Assembly: GCA_015698045.1 (NCBI GenBank)
Contig: BLAL01000030.1
Span: forward strand, 1,488,001-1,552,000
Length of the DNA stretch: 64,000 nt
Reading direction: 5' to 3'
Source: Rhizophagus clarus
Taxonomy: Eukaryota > Glomeromycota > Glomeromycetes > Glomerales > Glomeraceae
This document shows positions 52,792 to 64,000 of this stretch, piece after piece (within the stretch, counting starts at the first letter, position 1; each line of letters opens with the position of its first letter). A program made the position numbers and the translations under genes. The notes under the pieces were generated by a model. The model saw nothing but the letters and a program-made list of their open reading frames with translations. It had not been told where the DNA came from and did no database searches.

Positions 52792-54413
52792 TATGATATT
52801 TGATAATTTGATAATTTAAAGATTAAACAAGAAACAAAGGCTCTATATATAACCGTTACTTACGTCTTCTGAACCATTTTCGTTATCGTCTGATTAAAAT
52901 AAAAGATAGATTAAATTAATAAGACTCGTTATCATTTAATAAAATATATCGCTATCAATATTAATTAAAATAAATCAATAAATTAAATAAACTTGATATT
53001 ATATCGCTTTCAATTAATTAAAATGTATTATTTAAAATAATCAGTAAACTACATTAATTAAATTAAGATAAATCAATCAATATTTAAATATATCAGTAAA
53101 CTAGATATTATATCGCTATCAATTAATTAAAATATATCAATAAACTAAATATTATAGCGTTATCAATTAATAGAATATATCAATAAATTAATTAAAATAT
53201 ATCAGTAAACAATTAATAATTAAAAATATCAATAAATTAATTAAAATATATCAATAAAGTATATCAATGAATTAATTAAAATATATTAATAAACTAAATA
53301 TTATATCATTATCATAAATAACATGTCCAAATTAGTAATAACACATTTGAAGCTTGATAAAGTTATACTTACGGAAGCTGGTTTTTCCGACAGGAAATAT
53401 AATTGGCGAAAAGAAATATGCTTACTTTGTTAAGCCGACGAAAATAAGGCGAAAAATAAGGCGAAAAATATCGTCAACCATTAACGAAAAAAACGAAAGG
53501 CAACAAAGAAAATTTGTTGCATCGTACTAAAACGTGGAGAAAAAAGAAAGAAAGCGTGGTAAACGTACGCAAATGTACCATACTCACGAGCAAATTTATA
53601 GTAAACGTAAACAAATTGGAAATCACCGATTTGTAGAACGTGCATGGTAAATGCAAACAAACTTTATAGCTCCTGCCAATCACGTCGGGATACATTTATG
53701 CACTATCTAGTCACGTGGTATTAACAAACTGTACGTCTGTGCCAACTGCCAAGGGCAAAAGAAGAATTAAAGATTTATTAAAACAATTCTATTAATTAAC
53801 AAGTAATTTTAACCATGACTGATTGTTAGAATAAACGTATATATGCTATAACTCAACGTATTATTGTAAGCGACTCAATAAAAGATAAAATAATAAATAT
53901 TTGATATCTCGTTAACAGCTTTAAATGATACTGATGTACTAGAAATTGACGAAAATATATAAAAAAAAAATGAAATATAGTTTTTCCTAATTTTTGATAT
54001 ATTCGAAAGAATAGGCCAAGTGTTAAATTTTGATGTTGTTGCAGTTGCGAACAACTAAGACACTTTTTTTATAACTCTCGCATTTTGATCTGTGAATAGG
54101 AAATTGCTACATTTCTACTTAAATTATTTGGATCTTTCGAATTCGTGATGATATATAAGATTTATTAGTAAGTCGATTGACATGTTTCAAGAATCGGATT
54201 AATTGAATTTGAAAAAATTTTCTAGTATAATTATACCCCTTAATACCAAATTTAATTAGAGAATTAGCAAAAATAAAATTATATTTTAAAATACATTGGT
54301 CTTGACATCATTGTCATGTGTTATTATCAAAATAGCTTAATTACCAAGCTGTGCCTTGACAAAAATGGACCAAGAATCGGGATTGCCAAACCAATTAGAT
54401 TGATTTGCAATTC

Positions 54414-54447
<34 letters not shown>
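52792..54447. promoter_or_regulatory. Divergent intergenic region of CACTA copy 2
   Basis: The counterpart of 13761-15442, with the same ATCAATAAATTAATT low-complexity tract. Small deletions relative to copy 1 occur near 53647 and 53951. It ends in a run of 32 adenines that merges with the ATG. Confidence 0.5.
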
Positions 54448-54450
<3 letters not shown>

Positions 54451-57400
54451 TCGGAATCTCTAGATACAAGAACCAGAACCAAAGTGCATTGTTTCTGTAA
54501 AGAATGTAACGGTAATCCAAGGACTAAACTGAAAAATGAGTTAAAATATAAATTAAAATCTAATGCGAATAATAATTTTGGTAACAATTATCAAGAAGGT
54601 TCTTCAAATGTTATATCATCTGATGCTGTTGATGAAGATGTAATGGAATGCGACCCAATACATGGGATAAATGATACATCACCTGATATAACTGAACAAT
54701 TATCCAAAGATATTGAACAATTGTCCGAAGGTATTGAACCATTGTCCGAAGATATTGAACCATTACTCACAAGAAACTATTTCTTTTTAACAAAGAAGAC
54801 ACCTATACATGAATCGGCAAAACATCGAACGATAAAGAAAGGAAAAATATCCGATCTTGTTCTTGAAAATTTATTATTGGATAATGTAAGAAACGAGAAT
54901 GATCAAGATGGGGATTCTGAAGATGATGACGATAAAAATGGAGATACTGAAGATAGCGATTCTAATTATTCCGATGATTATGAAGATGATGACGATGAGG
55001 AAGTCAATTTTGCATCAACAGATTTCGATGACGGCGAACCAATTCTTCCTAACATTAACATTAATGATAATTATACTTGGACTATTTTGTGGATATTACA
55101 ATATCAACAACGATTTAAACTTTCCAATGTAGCTATAGATTCTTTGTTCAAGTTCTTAAGATTTTTTCTTTTGACAATAGATGAAAATAAATTTTCATCT
55201 TTTCCTTCCTCTTTATATATGGCTAAAAAGGTATTGGGGATATCCACAACGATAATTAAATATGCAGCCTGTGACAGATGTCACAAATTGTATGATATAA
55301 AAGAATTATTAGACAATACTGAAATACCAACTTGCAGTTTTGTAAACTATCCAAATCACAAAATAGAACGATTTCGACAACAATGCAATAACCCTCTATT
55401 AACGAAAATAGATAGTAATAATAGTAGTAATAATCCCATTTTCCGTCCGATAATGACATTCCCGTTAATAAATATTAAGCAACAATTGACCCTTTTTTTT
55501 AATCGCAAAAATTTTGAAATGTTATGTCAGAAGTGGTCAGAAAGGAAAAACGGAACTGAAGCTTTATTCGATATCTATGATGGTAGGGTCTGGAAAAGTT
55601 TTACAGATGATGATGATGTGCTGTTTTTTACAAAAGAATTTGCCGATACTCATATCAGATTAATGTTAAATATGGATTGGTTCCAGTCATTCGTAAATTC
55701 ACAATATTCTGTTGGTGTGATTTATGCCGTTTTTTGTAATTTGCCACGTAATGAACGCTTCAAGCCACACAATATTCTCACACTAGCAGTAATGCCTGGT
55801 CCGAAAGAACCAAGCCAACATGAAATTAACAATTATTTGTATCCGATCGTTAACCAGTTAAATCGTTTGTGGAATGGCTATTTTATAAAAACAAACGAAC
55901 ACAACAACGGTCGATTTGTCTGTGGTGCAATCATTGGCTGTTCTAGCGACGTCCCTGCATCTCGGAAATTATGTGGTTTCATCTCAGCTCGTATTGCATG
56001 CTACCGATGTTACAAATCGGCAAATTTTATAAACAATCAACCAAATTTTGGGGGGTTTGCAGATTTAGACGACTGGTTTGTTGAGCGAGATATTAATGAA
56101 ATAAGAGAAAAAGCAAGTGAGTGGAAACAATGTGCAACTGAAGAAGCACGAAGAGCCCATGTCTCTGAACATCATGTTCGCTGGTCGGAGATATACCGCT
56201 TGCTTTATTTTAATCCTGTTCGCTTTTGCGTGATTGATCCTATGCATTGCCTTTTTCTCAGTGTTGCGAAATGGATCGTAACGAAACTCTGGATAGGCGA
56301 AGGTATATTAAATAACGAAAAGCTCAAAATTATGCAAGAGAGAGCTGACATGATAAAGTTCTCAAGTGACCTTGGACGCCGCCCTGTCAGAATAGCTACC
56401 GGTGAAGGATTCTCAAGTTTCACGGCGAACATGTGGAAAACCTTCATGTTAATTTTTGCAATACCTATCACATGGAGTTTCCTTGGATACATCGACCAAA
56501 AAATTCTTGCATATTTCGTGCGCGCTTGCAAGATCTTAACAAACCGAGAGCTACAAAAAAATATGTTAAATGAAGCGTTTACAAGACTGATAGAGATGAA
56601 CAAATTAATTGAACAAAAATATGGTCAAGAAAAAATAAGTCCTAATCTGCATCTCTGTCTCCATATCTGTGAATGCGCATTAGACTATGGTCCTTTGTCC
56701 TCATTCTGGTGTTATAGCTTTGAACGGATGAACGGAATTTTAGGTACGTGATTTAATTTTTCTGATTTGAAAATCGCAATGTTATTAATTATTTTTAAAA
56801 ATTGTAGGTTCTTATAATAATAGCAGACGTAATATTGAACCTGAACTACTAAGAATTATATCTGAAAATACAATCCTTCAATACTTCCTCTCAAATTGTG
56901 ACAACGATCACTTATTTTCCTCCTTGGAGATAATAGAACCAAGAAAATCTGTTGGCAGCTTGGCTGCACTTGATGATTTTGTGAGCGATGAGTATCAAAA
57001 TTTTATAAGACTATCTCTTATTGAGGAAGATTTGGCTTACGGAACGGAATGTTTTCCTGGGTTGCTAATGAAACCGCGCAAAGAAACTACCTTCCAAACC
57101 AAATTTTGGACCTACTGGTAGAATTTTATAATAGTTTGTATAATGATTATTGTTTCATCTCCATCTACTCTATAATAGGTTCAAATAACGGTACTGTCGT
57201 AAACCCTAAAATTATACAATATGGGAGAATAAGAATTAGGGCGGACATATATGGTTCTGTTCAGGCTGCTCGTCACGAAAAATCCTCATATATATTAGCT
57301 CGATTTGTACATTATGATGGATCGATCGATGTTTATCCCGGTCAAGTACAATTTTATTTTGAGCATACTATTCATTTAAATAGTTCACGATCATTAACCC

Positions 57401-57653
57401 ATTCATTAGCGTTAGTCAAATGGTACAAACCGGTTCAAGATCATAGTACAAGATATTATTGCCAAGTAGATAACGACATAAAATCATGTAATATGGAATT
57501 ATGGACAAATGAGTTTTATGATATGAGAAGAGACAGTATTATACCCATACATCATATAATAGGAAAATTCATTAAATGTAATTTTGATACTGGGACGAGA
57601 AAAACAAAGAATATATGGCTGTGATTCCTTTAAATAAAAAAATTTCGTTTTAA
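54448..57653 (+). pseudogene. Plavaka/CACTA Tnp2-type transposase, copy 2, frameshifted
   Basis: Exon 1 is 54448-56743 and exon 2 starts at 56808, as in copy 1. Copy 2 has CAA where copy 1 has the TAA stop. It carries its own lesions: a C lost near 57090 (CTACCTTCC against CTACCCTTCC), shifting the frame, and an A lost near 57607. In addition, 9 bp are missing in the N-terminal zinc-binding stretch (NGNPRTK against NGKLVDPRTK) and the following His is Asn. The two copies are therefore broken at different points. Family blocks (GPKEPSQHEIN, DPMHCLFLSVAKWI, FERMNG) are unchanged. Confidence 0.83.
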
Positions 57654-59471
57654 AAACTTTACATAATATAAAATGAATTATATGTAAAATCAGAATGGCG
57701 AATTCAATTATAGCATTTGTATTTGATTAAATTATAACAATCATTTTTTTTTGGCATAAGAATAACGATAAAGGTTACATATACCGTAATTAATTCTAAC
57801 CGCGTGAAAAATCAGATAATTCAGATAACAAGAGATCTTATTTTGAGCCGGCAAAGTTGTATTGCAAATCGATCTTTATTACGGCATTACGATACAAGCA
57901 CCATACTTTGTGATTAATAACTCTAATCATGTAATAATTTTTAGATATCAAAGGTTTATTTTATTTTAATTAAATATCACATAAAGTATAAAACAATTAT
58001 TCTGGCTATATAAATACATTTAAGGCCGGCAAAGCTGTATTGCAAATCGGCCCTTCTTATTTGAAAAGGGTAACAATTACATTAAATTAATATGGCACTT
58101 ATTCAAAAATGTTTAAAAATGTTGCAACTTAATTCTCCAATAATCATCATTGTTATAATCAAGTTACTTACGACTTAAGCCTACTTTGATTATAAATAAA
58201 ATGGCACTTCGCACAGACAGAGCTCATGATATATGAGTTATCCCATCATGCCTATTTTACCCCTTGATAAAGGATTTTTGTTGCATGTACTTTCCTAATC
58301 AATGATAATCAAAGTTACTTACGACTTAAGTCTACTTTAATTATAAATAAAACGGCACTTCGCACAGACAGAGCTCATGATATATGAGTTATCCCATCAT
58401 GCCTATTTTAACTATGATTAAAGAATTTACATTATTATTGTAAATATTTTACTCATAAGTCATAATGATATCTATTTAGACTTCGACGAATAATGCGACA
58501 GAGGAGGCGGAATTATCATAACCAAAATTCGAAGCGAGAGGTCTATGTATAGTAAATATATCATCAACTTTGGTACCAGAGTTATTTACAAACTTTAGGT
58601 GGCCACCTAGCCCACCTTTCCTATAACACACTATGCACGACGGCAAACGGTATAGGAGGCAGACTCTTCTTTCAGAAAGAAAGTTTTTTTTTGAAAAAAA
58701 AAAATAGTACAATTAAATAGCGTTTAATTAAATGTGATTAATTAACTTTTTAGGAATAGGCCTTATCAATGCGATCTCATCAGTTTCGATTATCACTATT
58801 CAACCTTATGAATACTTCAGTTATTGTTTGTGAAATCGAACCAACTGGAAATTCAATGTACAAAACAAGTAGAATATTTAGAATAGTATCTTATATTTAT
58901 TAGTATAATAAATAATTTCAAAAATCCTATGATGTAAAATTACGAAATATTACAATTTAAATATCGGCAAAGGCTATTTTAAATAGAGTAAAATCTTTAT
59001 TCGACCTGTGTCAAAAGCGGTAAAGTTTACACTAAATATAATATCTCCGGTTTAAATATCGGCATTTAATTAAAAAAAAAGATAAAAATCGGCCGCTAAA
59101 ATCGGCATTTCTGGATGAAAAATCGGAAGTTAACAAAAATCGGCAAAAAATTAGTAAAATAATCGGCAAAGCCTTATTGAAGTCGGCAAGGGAATTTTAA
59201 ATAAGATAAAATCCTTTATTCGAACTATACGAAAAGGGTAAAGTATATAATAAATATAATATCTCCGGTTTAAATATCGGCATTTATTTAAAAAAAGGTA
59301 AAAATCGGCCGCTAAAATCGGCATTTATGACTGAAAAATTGGAATTTAACAAAAATCGGCAAAAATAGATATGGCTATACTAAAATAAGCAAAATTTGGC
59401 ATATTCTATATTGAAGTCGGCAAGGCTATTTTAAATAGAGCAAAATCCGATTTTTTTTCATTCGACCTGTG
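57654..59471. repeat. 3' non-coding and right subterminal repeats of CACTA copy 2
   Basis: Matches 18657-20476 of copy 1 closely, including the duplicated segment (about 58160 and 58306) and the ATCGGCA motif clusters from about 58960. No gene supported; the minus-strand open frame at 58476-58712 has no recognisable content. Confidence 0.75.
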
Positions 59472-60051
59472 TAATTATATCAATAAAAATTAAAACAAAT
59501 AATAGATATAAGAAAAAAATTAGATAATGAAATTAATAGATAGCAAAAATATAGAAATAAATAAATTTAAATTTCCTTTAACCAATTTTTATTTGATTTT
59601 ATTTGAGTGAATAAATAAAATATCATATTTTTAATATCTTTACTTTTTTATTATTAATTTGGTACTTATTCGCAATTATTTTTTTAAAAATAACTTCCAG
59701 GATGCATGACATAAACGTCAGTACCAATTTGTATTCCAAAAAAAATGGTTAATATCCTATGCCTCAGGATGAATGTTATCAATTATCATAAAATTTGAAA
59801 ATTAAATTTATAATTTTTATTATAATAGAATTATTTTATATGTGTGAAATCTTGCAAAAAAAAAAAATAAAATAAAAATAATAATTAATAAAAAAAATAA
59901 ATTTAATAATTATTTTTTAAATAAGAGTGATATCATCTATAATGTCTATAATAATTTTTTAAGCAAGAACAAGAGTGAGAATGTAATCGTTGCCTATAAT
60001 GATCTTGTAAATGAGATCAAGATCAAGAATATAATAAGCTATAACAATTTT
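59472..60051. other. AT-rich intergenic region
   Basis: Nothing recognised apart from A/T tracts. TAACTTCCAGGATG near 59692 resembles words near 20850, which may be chance. Confidence 0.5.
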
Positions 60052-60290
60052 CACTGGTCAAAATCAATTCTATCGGGTACATATCGGGGACTTATATATT
60101 GGCGGCTAATCGGATAAATATCGGGTATTTTTACATATCGGGTACCCGATTTATTACACTTCAAAATATGCCTAATTACCAAGACCCCGATATCTAAACT
60201 ATTGGTCACCGATATGTTATTTAATATATATCAGGCACAGTTCTATCTTACACATATCGGGTACCCGATATGTGATACAAATTTTAATAC
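60052..60290 (+). mobile_element. CACTG-ended transposon terminus with ATCGGGTACCCGAT palindromes
   Basis: Starts CACTGGTCAAAATCAAT, followed by repeated ATCGGGTA, ATATCGGGTACCCGAT and ATCGGGGACTT words. ATCGGGTACCCGAT is a perfect palindrome. A second end with the same start lies at 63836 in the same orientation. No opposite end was found in the window, so these are solo or truncated termini, or the partner lies outside. CACTG with subterminal repeats suggests a CACTA-type family distinct from the one above. Confidence 0.55.
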
Positions 60291-60548
60291 GTTAGATTTC
60301 ATATTATATAACGTATTAAGAAATTTTTTAGAGTTTACTTTCTTCATAGATTTTTCTTTTTAGAAATTTTTAATTCGTTTAATGTAGTTAAAAAATTTTT
60401 ATTGTCTTATTTATTGAATGCATTATCAAGTTTATAAATTTTTTGTAAAGTGTTTAAAAGTATAATTATTATTGTTAATATTTTTATTTTATTACGTATT
60501 TTATTACAATAAATTAATAAAAAAGTTACAGTCATTTATAATACAATT

Positions 60549-60578
60549 TTAAGAAAAGTTTGCTCAAACTTTTCTTAA
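60549..60578. repeat. Perfect 14-bp hairpin
   Basis: Arms TTAAGAAAAGTTTG and CAAACTTTTCTTAA with a 2-base loop CT, directly before the exon-like array. The function is not known. Confidence 0.7.
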
Positions 60579-60589
60579 TCGTGATCACG

Positions 60590-61170
60590 TTAGGATCAAG
60601 AGGAACAAGGGAAACTGCAACCTAAAATAAATAAAAGAAACGTTAAACTGTTTCTTTAATATTCAAAAAATATCCCTCCCTCTCTCCTTACATTTCAAGT
60701 CTGGAGTCCAGCAATCTGAAAAAAATAAAGAAAGAAATGTTAGTAACGTTTCTTTAACATTAAAAAAAAATCACCACCCTTTCCAACTTACATTTCCAAG
60801 TCCAGTTCGTCCAAGAAGGCCGGCAACCTAAAAAAAATAAAGAAAGAAACATTAGTAACGTTTCTTTAATATTAAAAAAAAATCCCCCGCCCTTTCTAAC
60901 TTACATTCCCAAGTCTGGTTCGTTCAAGAAGGCCGGCAACCTAAAAAAAATAAAGAAAGAAACGTTAGTAACGTTTCTTTAATATTAAAAAAAAATCACC
61001 ACCCTTTCTAACTTACATTTCCCAAGTCCGGTTCGTCCAAGAAGGCTGGCAACCTAAAAAAAATAAAGAAAGAAACGTTAGTAACGTTTCTTTAATATTA
61101 AAAAAAATTCTCCCCACCCCTTCCAACTTACATTCCAAGTCCGGGAGTCCAGCAACCTAAAAAAAAAATA
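60590..61170 (-). repeat. Second exon-like minisatellite, about 115-bp period, five units
   Basis: On the minus strand each full unit reads TTTTTTTTAG, then a 36-bp core GTTGCCGGCC...GACGAACCGGACTTGG...AAAT, then GTAAGTTAGAAAGGG, that is, acceptor-core-donor. The core shares GTTGCCGG, GACGAA, CCGGACTT and GGAA with the array at 2085-3196. The spacers hold a near-perfect palindrome, AGAAACGTTAGTAACGTTTC. The outer units have diverged. Confidence 0.82.
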
Positions 61171-61867
61171 AAAAAAAATTATGGTTTAGAAAACCGTAAA
61201 AATAGATTGATCATGATAATCAATGATCGTCAAATTAAATTAAAATGCCGAAACTATTGCATGTAAACGCCAAAAGGTTTTGGCAGTTTAGCAAAAATGA
61301 GTTTGATCACGTATTTTGAAAATGTGAAAGATTATTTCAAGATTTTATATTGTAAATTGATAGATTAGTTCTCTCAATTTGATCTATGGAAAGATTTTAG
61401 TAACATTTTGGAAGAATCAGCGGTATTAGATCTGTCACGCCTAAATGTACCTTTTTTAAAAATTTATTGGGGACATTTCATCATTACAATATATTATATA
61501 ATATATGACGACAGATTGTTTATTTAATTAATACTTTAATAAAAAAAAAAATGAATGTTTATTGAATAAAAGCAATTTATTATAATAAGCTTTAATTACT
61601 TATAATTGAGGTCGAATTTTTTAATTTCAGTTGAATATAGGCCGATATTAAATCAAATTATAAGATAGTAAAAATATTAAAATAATAATTAGATGACTAT
61701 ATAATATATATATATATTTAATAAAAAATAATAATAAAAGATAATAAAAAATAAAAAATAATAATAATAAAAATAATAAAAATATAAAAATATAAATAAA
61801 AAATAAAAATAAAAATAAAATATAAAAAATACAAAATAAAAAAAAAATAAAAATAAAAAAATATAAT
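61171..61867. other. AT-rich spacer with A-rich low-complexity tract
   Basis: 61720-61862 is almost pure AATAAAAAT/AAAAATA repeat. 61190-61640 has no gene. A CAAAAGGTTTTGGCAG word occurs near 61270. Confidence 0.5.
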
Positions 61868-62474
61868 TTACGGATTCTGAGGCCGCCGATGCGCAGTGTT
61901 TCTACGCCACCTACGACTGTGGTGGTTCCCTAAGAAATATATATAAATTTAGAACTTAAATAACTTAAATATAAATTAAAAAAATTCTTAATAATTACCA
62001 GGTTTGTCCCAAAACCTTATGCGGAACTGCCTATAATATCTTTCTCCTTCCCGGGACCACCTTCCATTTCGCACACCATTCCTCCATTCACAGAAATTCT
62101 AAAAATGTTAATACTATTAATTTTTTATTTTTTTTTATTTTTTTTTTATGATTTATTATTATTTTACTAACATTAAAATTCCTGACCAAGTTTCTTCACT
62201 TTCTTTCTACCTGTTGGCCAGTGAACCTCACGTGGAACCGTCTCCGAATTCTTCGAACTAGGCTCTCCCAGAATTCGGAGCGGTCCCTCCCGGGTATGTC
62301 ATGGTAGTAGTTGTTCCTTCTCCTTTACATTATTTATTTAATTTTTAGATCAGGAAACGTAAGAGAAAAAAAAACTAGAATATGATCAAAGTTATTTATT
62401 AGTTTTCATTTAATTTTTTACCTCCTATATCTTATTAAATATTCAGTTATTGCATCAGTCCAATTTGCGGGCAT
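61868..62474 (-). CDS. Small four-exon basic protein, Myb/SANT-like
   Basis: Exons 62474-62422, 62322-62211, 62098-61999 and 61929-61868 join in frame to 108 residues. Introns are GTAAAA-AAAG, GTAGAA-TTTTTAG and GTAATT-CTTAG. The product starts MPANWTDAITEYLIRYR. It continues through SEFWESLVRRIRRRFHVRFT, CEWRNGVRNGRWSREGERYY and FWDKPGNHHSRRWRRNT, and ends PQNP. It is very Arg- and Trp-rich. The spacing of Trp with the pattern WT..ITEYLI...FW..L...F....T...CEWRN recalls Myb/SANT-like DNA-binding domains of transposon origin; that is inference. The exons are much richer in G/C than the introns and flanks, which supports coding. No neighbouring transposase is seen. Confidence 0.62.
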
Positions 62475-63295
62475 TTTAAGAAAAAGAATATATAATAATA
62501 AAAAATAATGGCAACAAATTTTAAGAAAAAGAATATATAATAGAAATAACGACAACAAATTTATTGTAAGAAAAAAAAAAAAGATGAAACCTCTTTTCAA
62601 AAACAATTTTTTATCACCTTATATTATTATATTAATTACCCTTCAAGAACATTTACGTAAATTATTCTAATTTCTCAAATATGTCATGATTGTTATGATC
62701 TGTCTTCTTTATATTAATTATAATACAGATACGGATCTACAATACAATCAATCACAATGAACAAGTTAAACTCGACCTAAACTCAATTGTTATGATCGTG
62801 ATTCCAAAATATCAAGATAAAGGTCTTCTTTTTAATTATATATCAAATCTAAAAAAGGTAAAATCTAATAATACAGATATGTAAATAAATAGTGTTTTTT
62901 ATTTTGGTTTATAATAAGCTTTTGCCAATTATAGACTACAAATAAAACAATTACGGATCTACAATACATTACACAAAGATCTTGAGCGAACAAGTTAAAC
63001 TCGAGTTGAACTTGAGTTCAACTCAAGTTCAAAGCGAACAATTTAAATTCAAAATAAAATATCCAAGATTAACAAAAAAGTTGGTAACGTTATAATGAAA
63101 TCGGTAGTAAAACTTAATTTAATCATCTTTAATTAGGTATAAAAATTCTGATAAATTTAATAAAATCAGTGATTTTTTAATAATTTTATCAACTCAAGTT
63201 GAGCACGAATAGTGCATAATCAAGTTTGTGCTTCTTCGCTAATATTGACTTGTGCATTCGATAGGTGACCGATTTTGTGGCTAATGTGGCTGAAT
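62475..63295. other. AT-rich intergenic region with a palindromic block
   Basis: 62997-63032 reads ACTCGAGTTGAACTTGAG then TTCAACTCAAGTTCAA, which folds back on itself. Related words (AACAAGTTAAACTCGA) lie near 62760 and 62990. No gene supported. Confidence 0.5.
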
Positions 63296-63717
63296 ATAAT
63301 ATTACCCAAATAACCAATAAAAATTGATAATTTTGTTGATCATGTAATTGCACGATCATGATTTAATTATTTATTTATCATATTTTTTTTTTTTTTTTTT
63401 TCAAAAACTTTTTCTCTCTCTCTCAAATTTTTACTTTATTGTTTTGTCTAAAAAATAAAGATAAAGGTATATTTTTTGTTGAAATTTCTTTTCCCATTAT
63501 TATGTTATTTATAATATTACCCAAATAACCAATAAAAATTGATAATTTTGTTGATCATGTGATTGCATGATCACGATTTAATTATTTATTTATCGTTTTT
63601 TTTTTTTCAAACCTTTTTTCTCTCTCTCTCAAATTTTTACTTTATTGTTTTTGTCTAAAAAATAAAGATAAAGGTATATTTTTTGTTGAAATTTCTTTTC
63701 CCATTATTATGTTATTC
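63296..63717. repeat. 215-bp tandem duplication
   Basis: Units begin ATAATATTACCCAAATAACC at 63296 and 63511. They run through TTGTTGATCATGT, CTCTCTCTCTC and AAGATAAAGGTATATTTTTT, ending TTATTATGTTATT. They differ mainly in the length of the T run and a few transitions (ATCATG against ATCACG). Confidence 0.88.
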
Positions 63718-63835
63718 TTAACACTCTTATTAATATATTTTTCCAATGTATTTCTTTTCACTAACGTCCTAAACAATGTTCTACTATCGAGTTTTTTACT
63801 TTATTGGTTTTTCTAAAAAATAAATACAAAGGTAC

Positions 63836-64000
63836 CACTGGTCAAAATCGATGCTAGCGGATACATATCGGGTACCCGATATGTGTAATATATTTGTAGG
63901 ATATGTGTATGATATTCGATAATAATACACATATCGGGTACCCGATATGTGTATTGTTTATGCGGAAATTTGGTGATACATATTACAGTTATCGCACAAG
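63836..64000 (+). mobile_element. Second CACTG terminus with GGGTACCC palindromes, cut by window end
   Basis: Starts CACTGGTCAAAATCGATG, followed by two copies of ACATATCGGGTACCCGATAT. It has the same layout as 60052-60290. The element continues past the window. Confidence 0.55.

Larger units (their letters stand above)
44253..59471 (+). mobile_element. CACTA/Plavaka-like DNA transposon, copy 2, with a P-like insertion
   Basis: Same termini (CACAGGTCGAATG and its complement) and same gene order as copy 1. Without the insertion (46376-51909 plus one TSD) it is about 9.68 kb. The flanks read CAA on the left and TAA on the right, so the expected 3-bp duplication is imperfect here. Differences from copy 1 are mostly transitions, many at CpG, plus length changes in the RS and acidic repeats. 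Confidence 0.92.

Noticed and set aside
59472..59474. Target duplication for CACTA copy 2
   Set aside because: The flanks read CAA and TAA; one mismatch in three bases is too weak to claim a duplication.
60549..60578. Hairpin as a bacterial-type terminator
   Set aside because: The genome is eukaryotic and no gene ends here; it is listed only as a repeat.

Overview
The window looks like a piece of a very AT-rich, transposon-laden fungal genome. The genes have short introns with GTAAGT-type donors and T-rich tracts before AG. Five genes look like host genes. The transposon families (FAR1-type Mutator, Plavaka-like CACTA, P-like) sit in a sea of A/T. The best guess is an arbuscular mycorrhizal fungus (Glomeromycotina, Rhizophagus-like). 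That assignment is inferred from style and gene content; no search was possible.

Layout. 1-1687 is AT-rich with no gene seen. 1698-10437 appears to be an older non-autonomous transposon (10-bp flanking repeat ATTGTTATTA, GC-rich AGCTTG-type ends) holding a ten-unit minisatellite whose units look like mini-exons with splice sites. A complete Mutator-like element (3335-9990) is nested in it, with 9-bp target duplication TTTTAAAAA and terminal inverted repeats (TIRs) of about 1.57 kb. 10710-20476 is copy 1 of a CACTA/Plavaka-like element (CACAGGTCG termini, 3-bp TSD CTA). It carries a six-exon minus-strand accessory gene with an Arg-Ser domain and an acidic tail, and a plus-strand transposase broken by one nonsense codon. 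20477-28013 is AT-rich and gene-poor, with a 36-bp satellite split by a 155-bp MITE.

28014-42298 is the host gene island: an uncharacterised coiled-coil protein, a SUN-domain protein, spermidine synthase (8 exons), pyruvate carboxylase (12 exons, opposite strand) and ornithine decarboxylase (4 exons). The first and last polyamine genes, ornithine decarboxylase (ornithine to putrescine) and spermidine synthase (putrescine to spermidine), lie on the same strand about 5.6 kb apart with pyruvate carboxylase between them. Exon junctions were set by eye; each of these models keeps one open frame.

44253-59471 is copy 2 of the CACTA element, in the same orientation and nearly identical, but with different lesions. 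A 5.5-kb P-like element (46376-51909, TSD ATATAAC) sits inside intron 3 of its accessory gene. 59472-64000 holds palindromic GGGTACCC repeats next to CACTG termini, a second exon-like minisatellite related in sequence to the first, a four-exon 108-residue gene that a simple ORF scan would miss, and a 215-bp tandem duplication.

The strongest candidates for something undescribed are the exon-like minisatellites that recur in three unrelated settings, and the RS-domain protein carried by the CACTA element.
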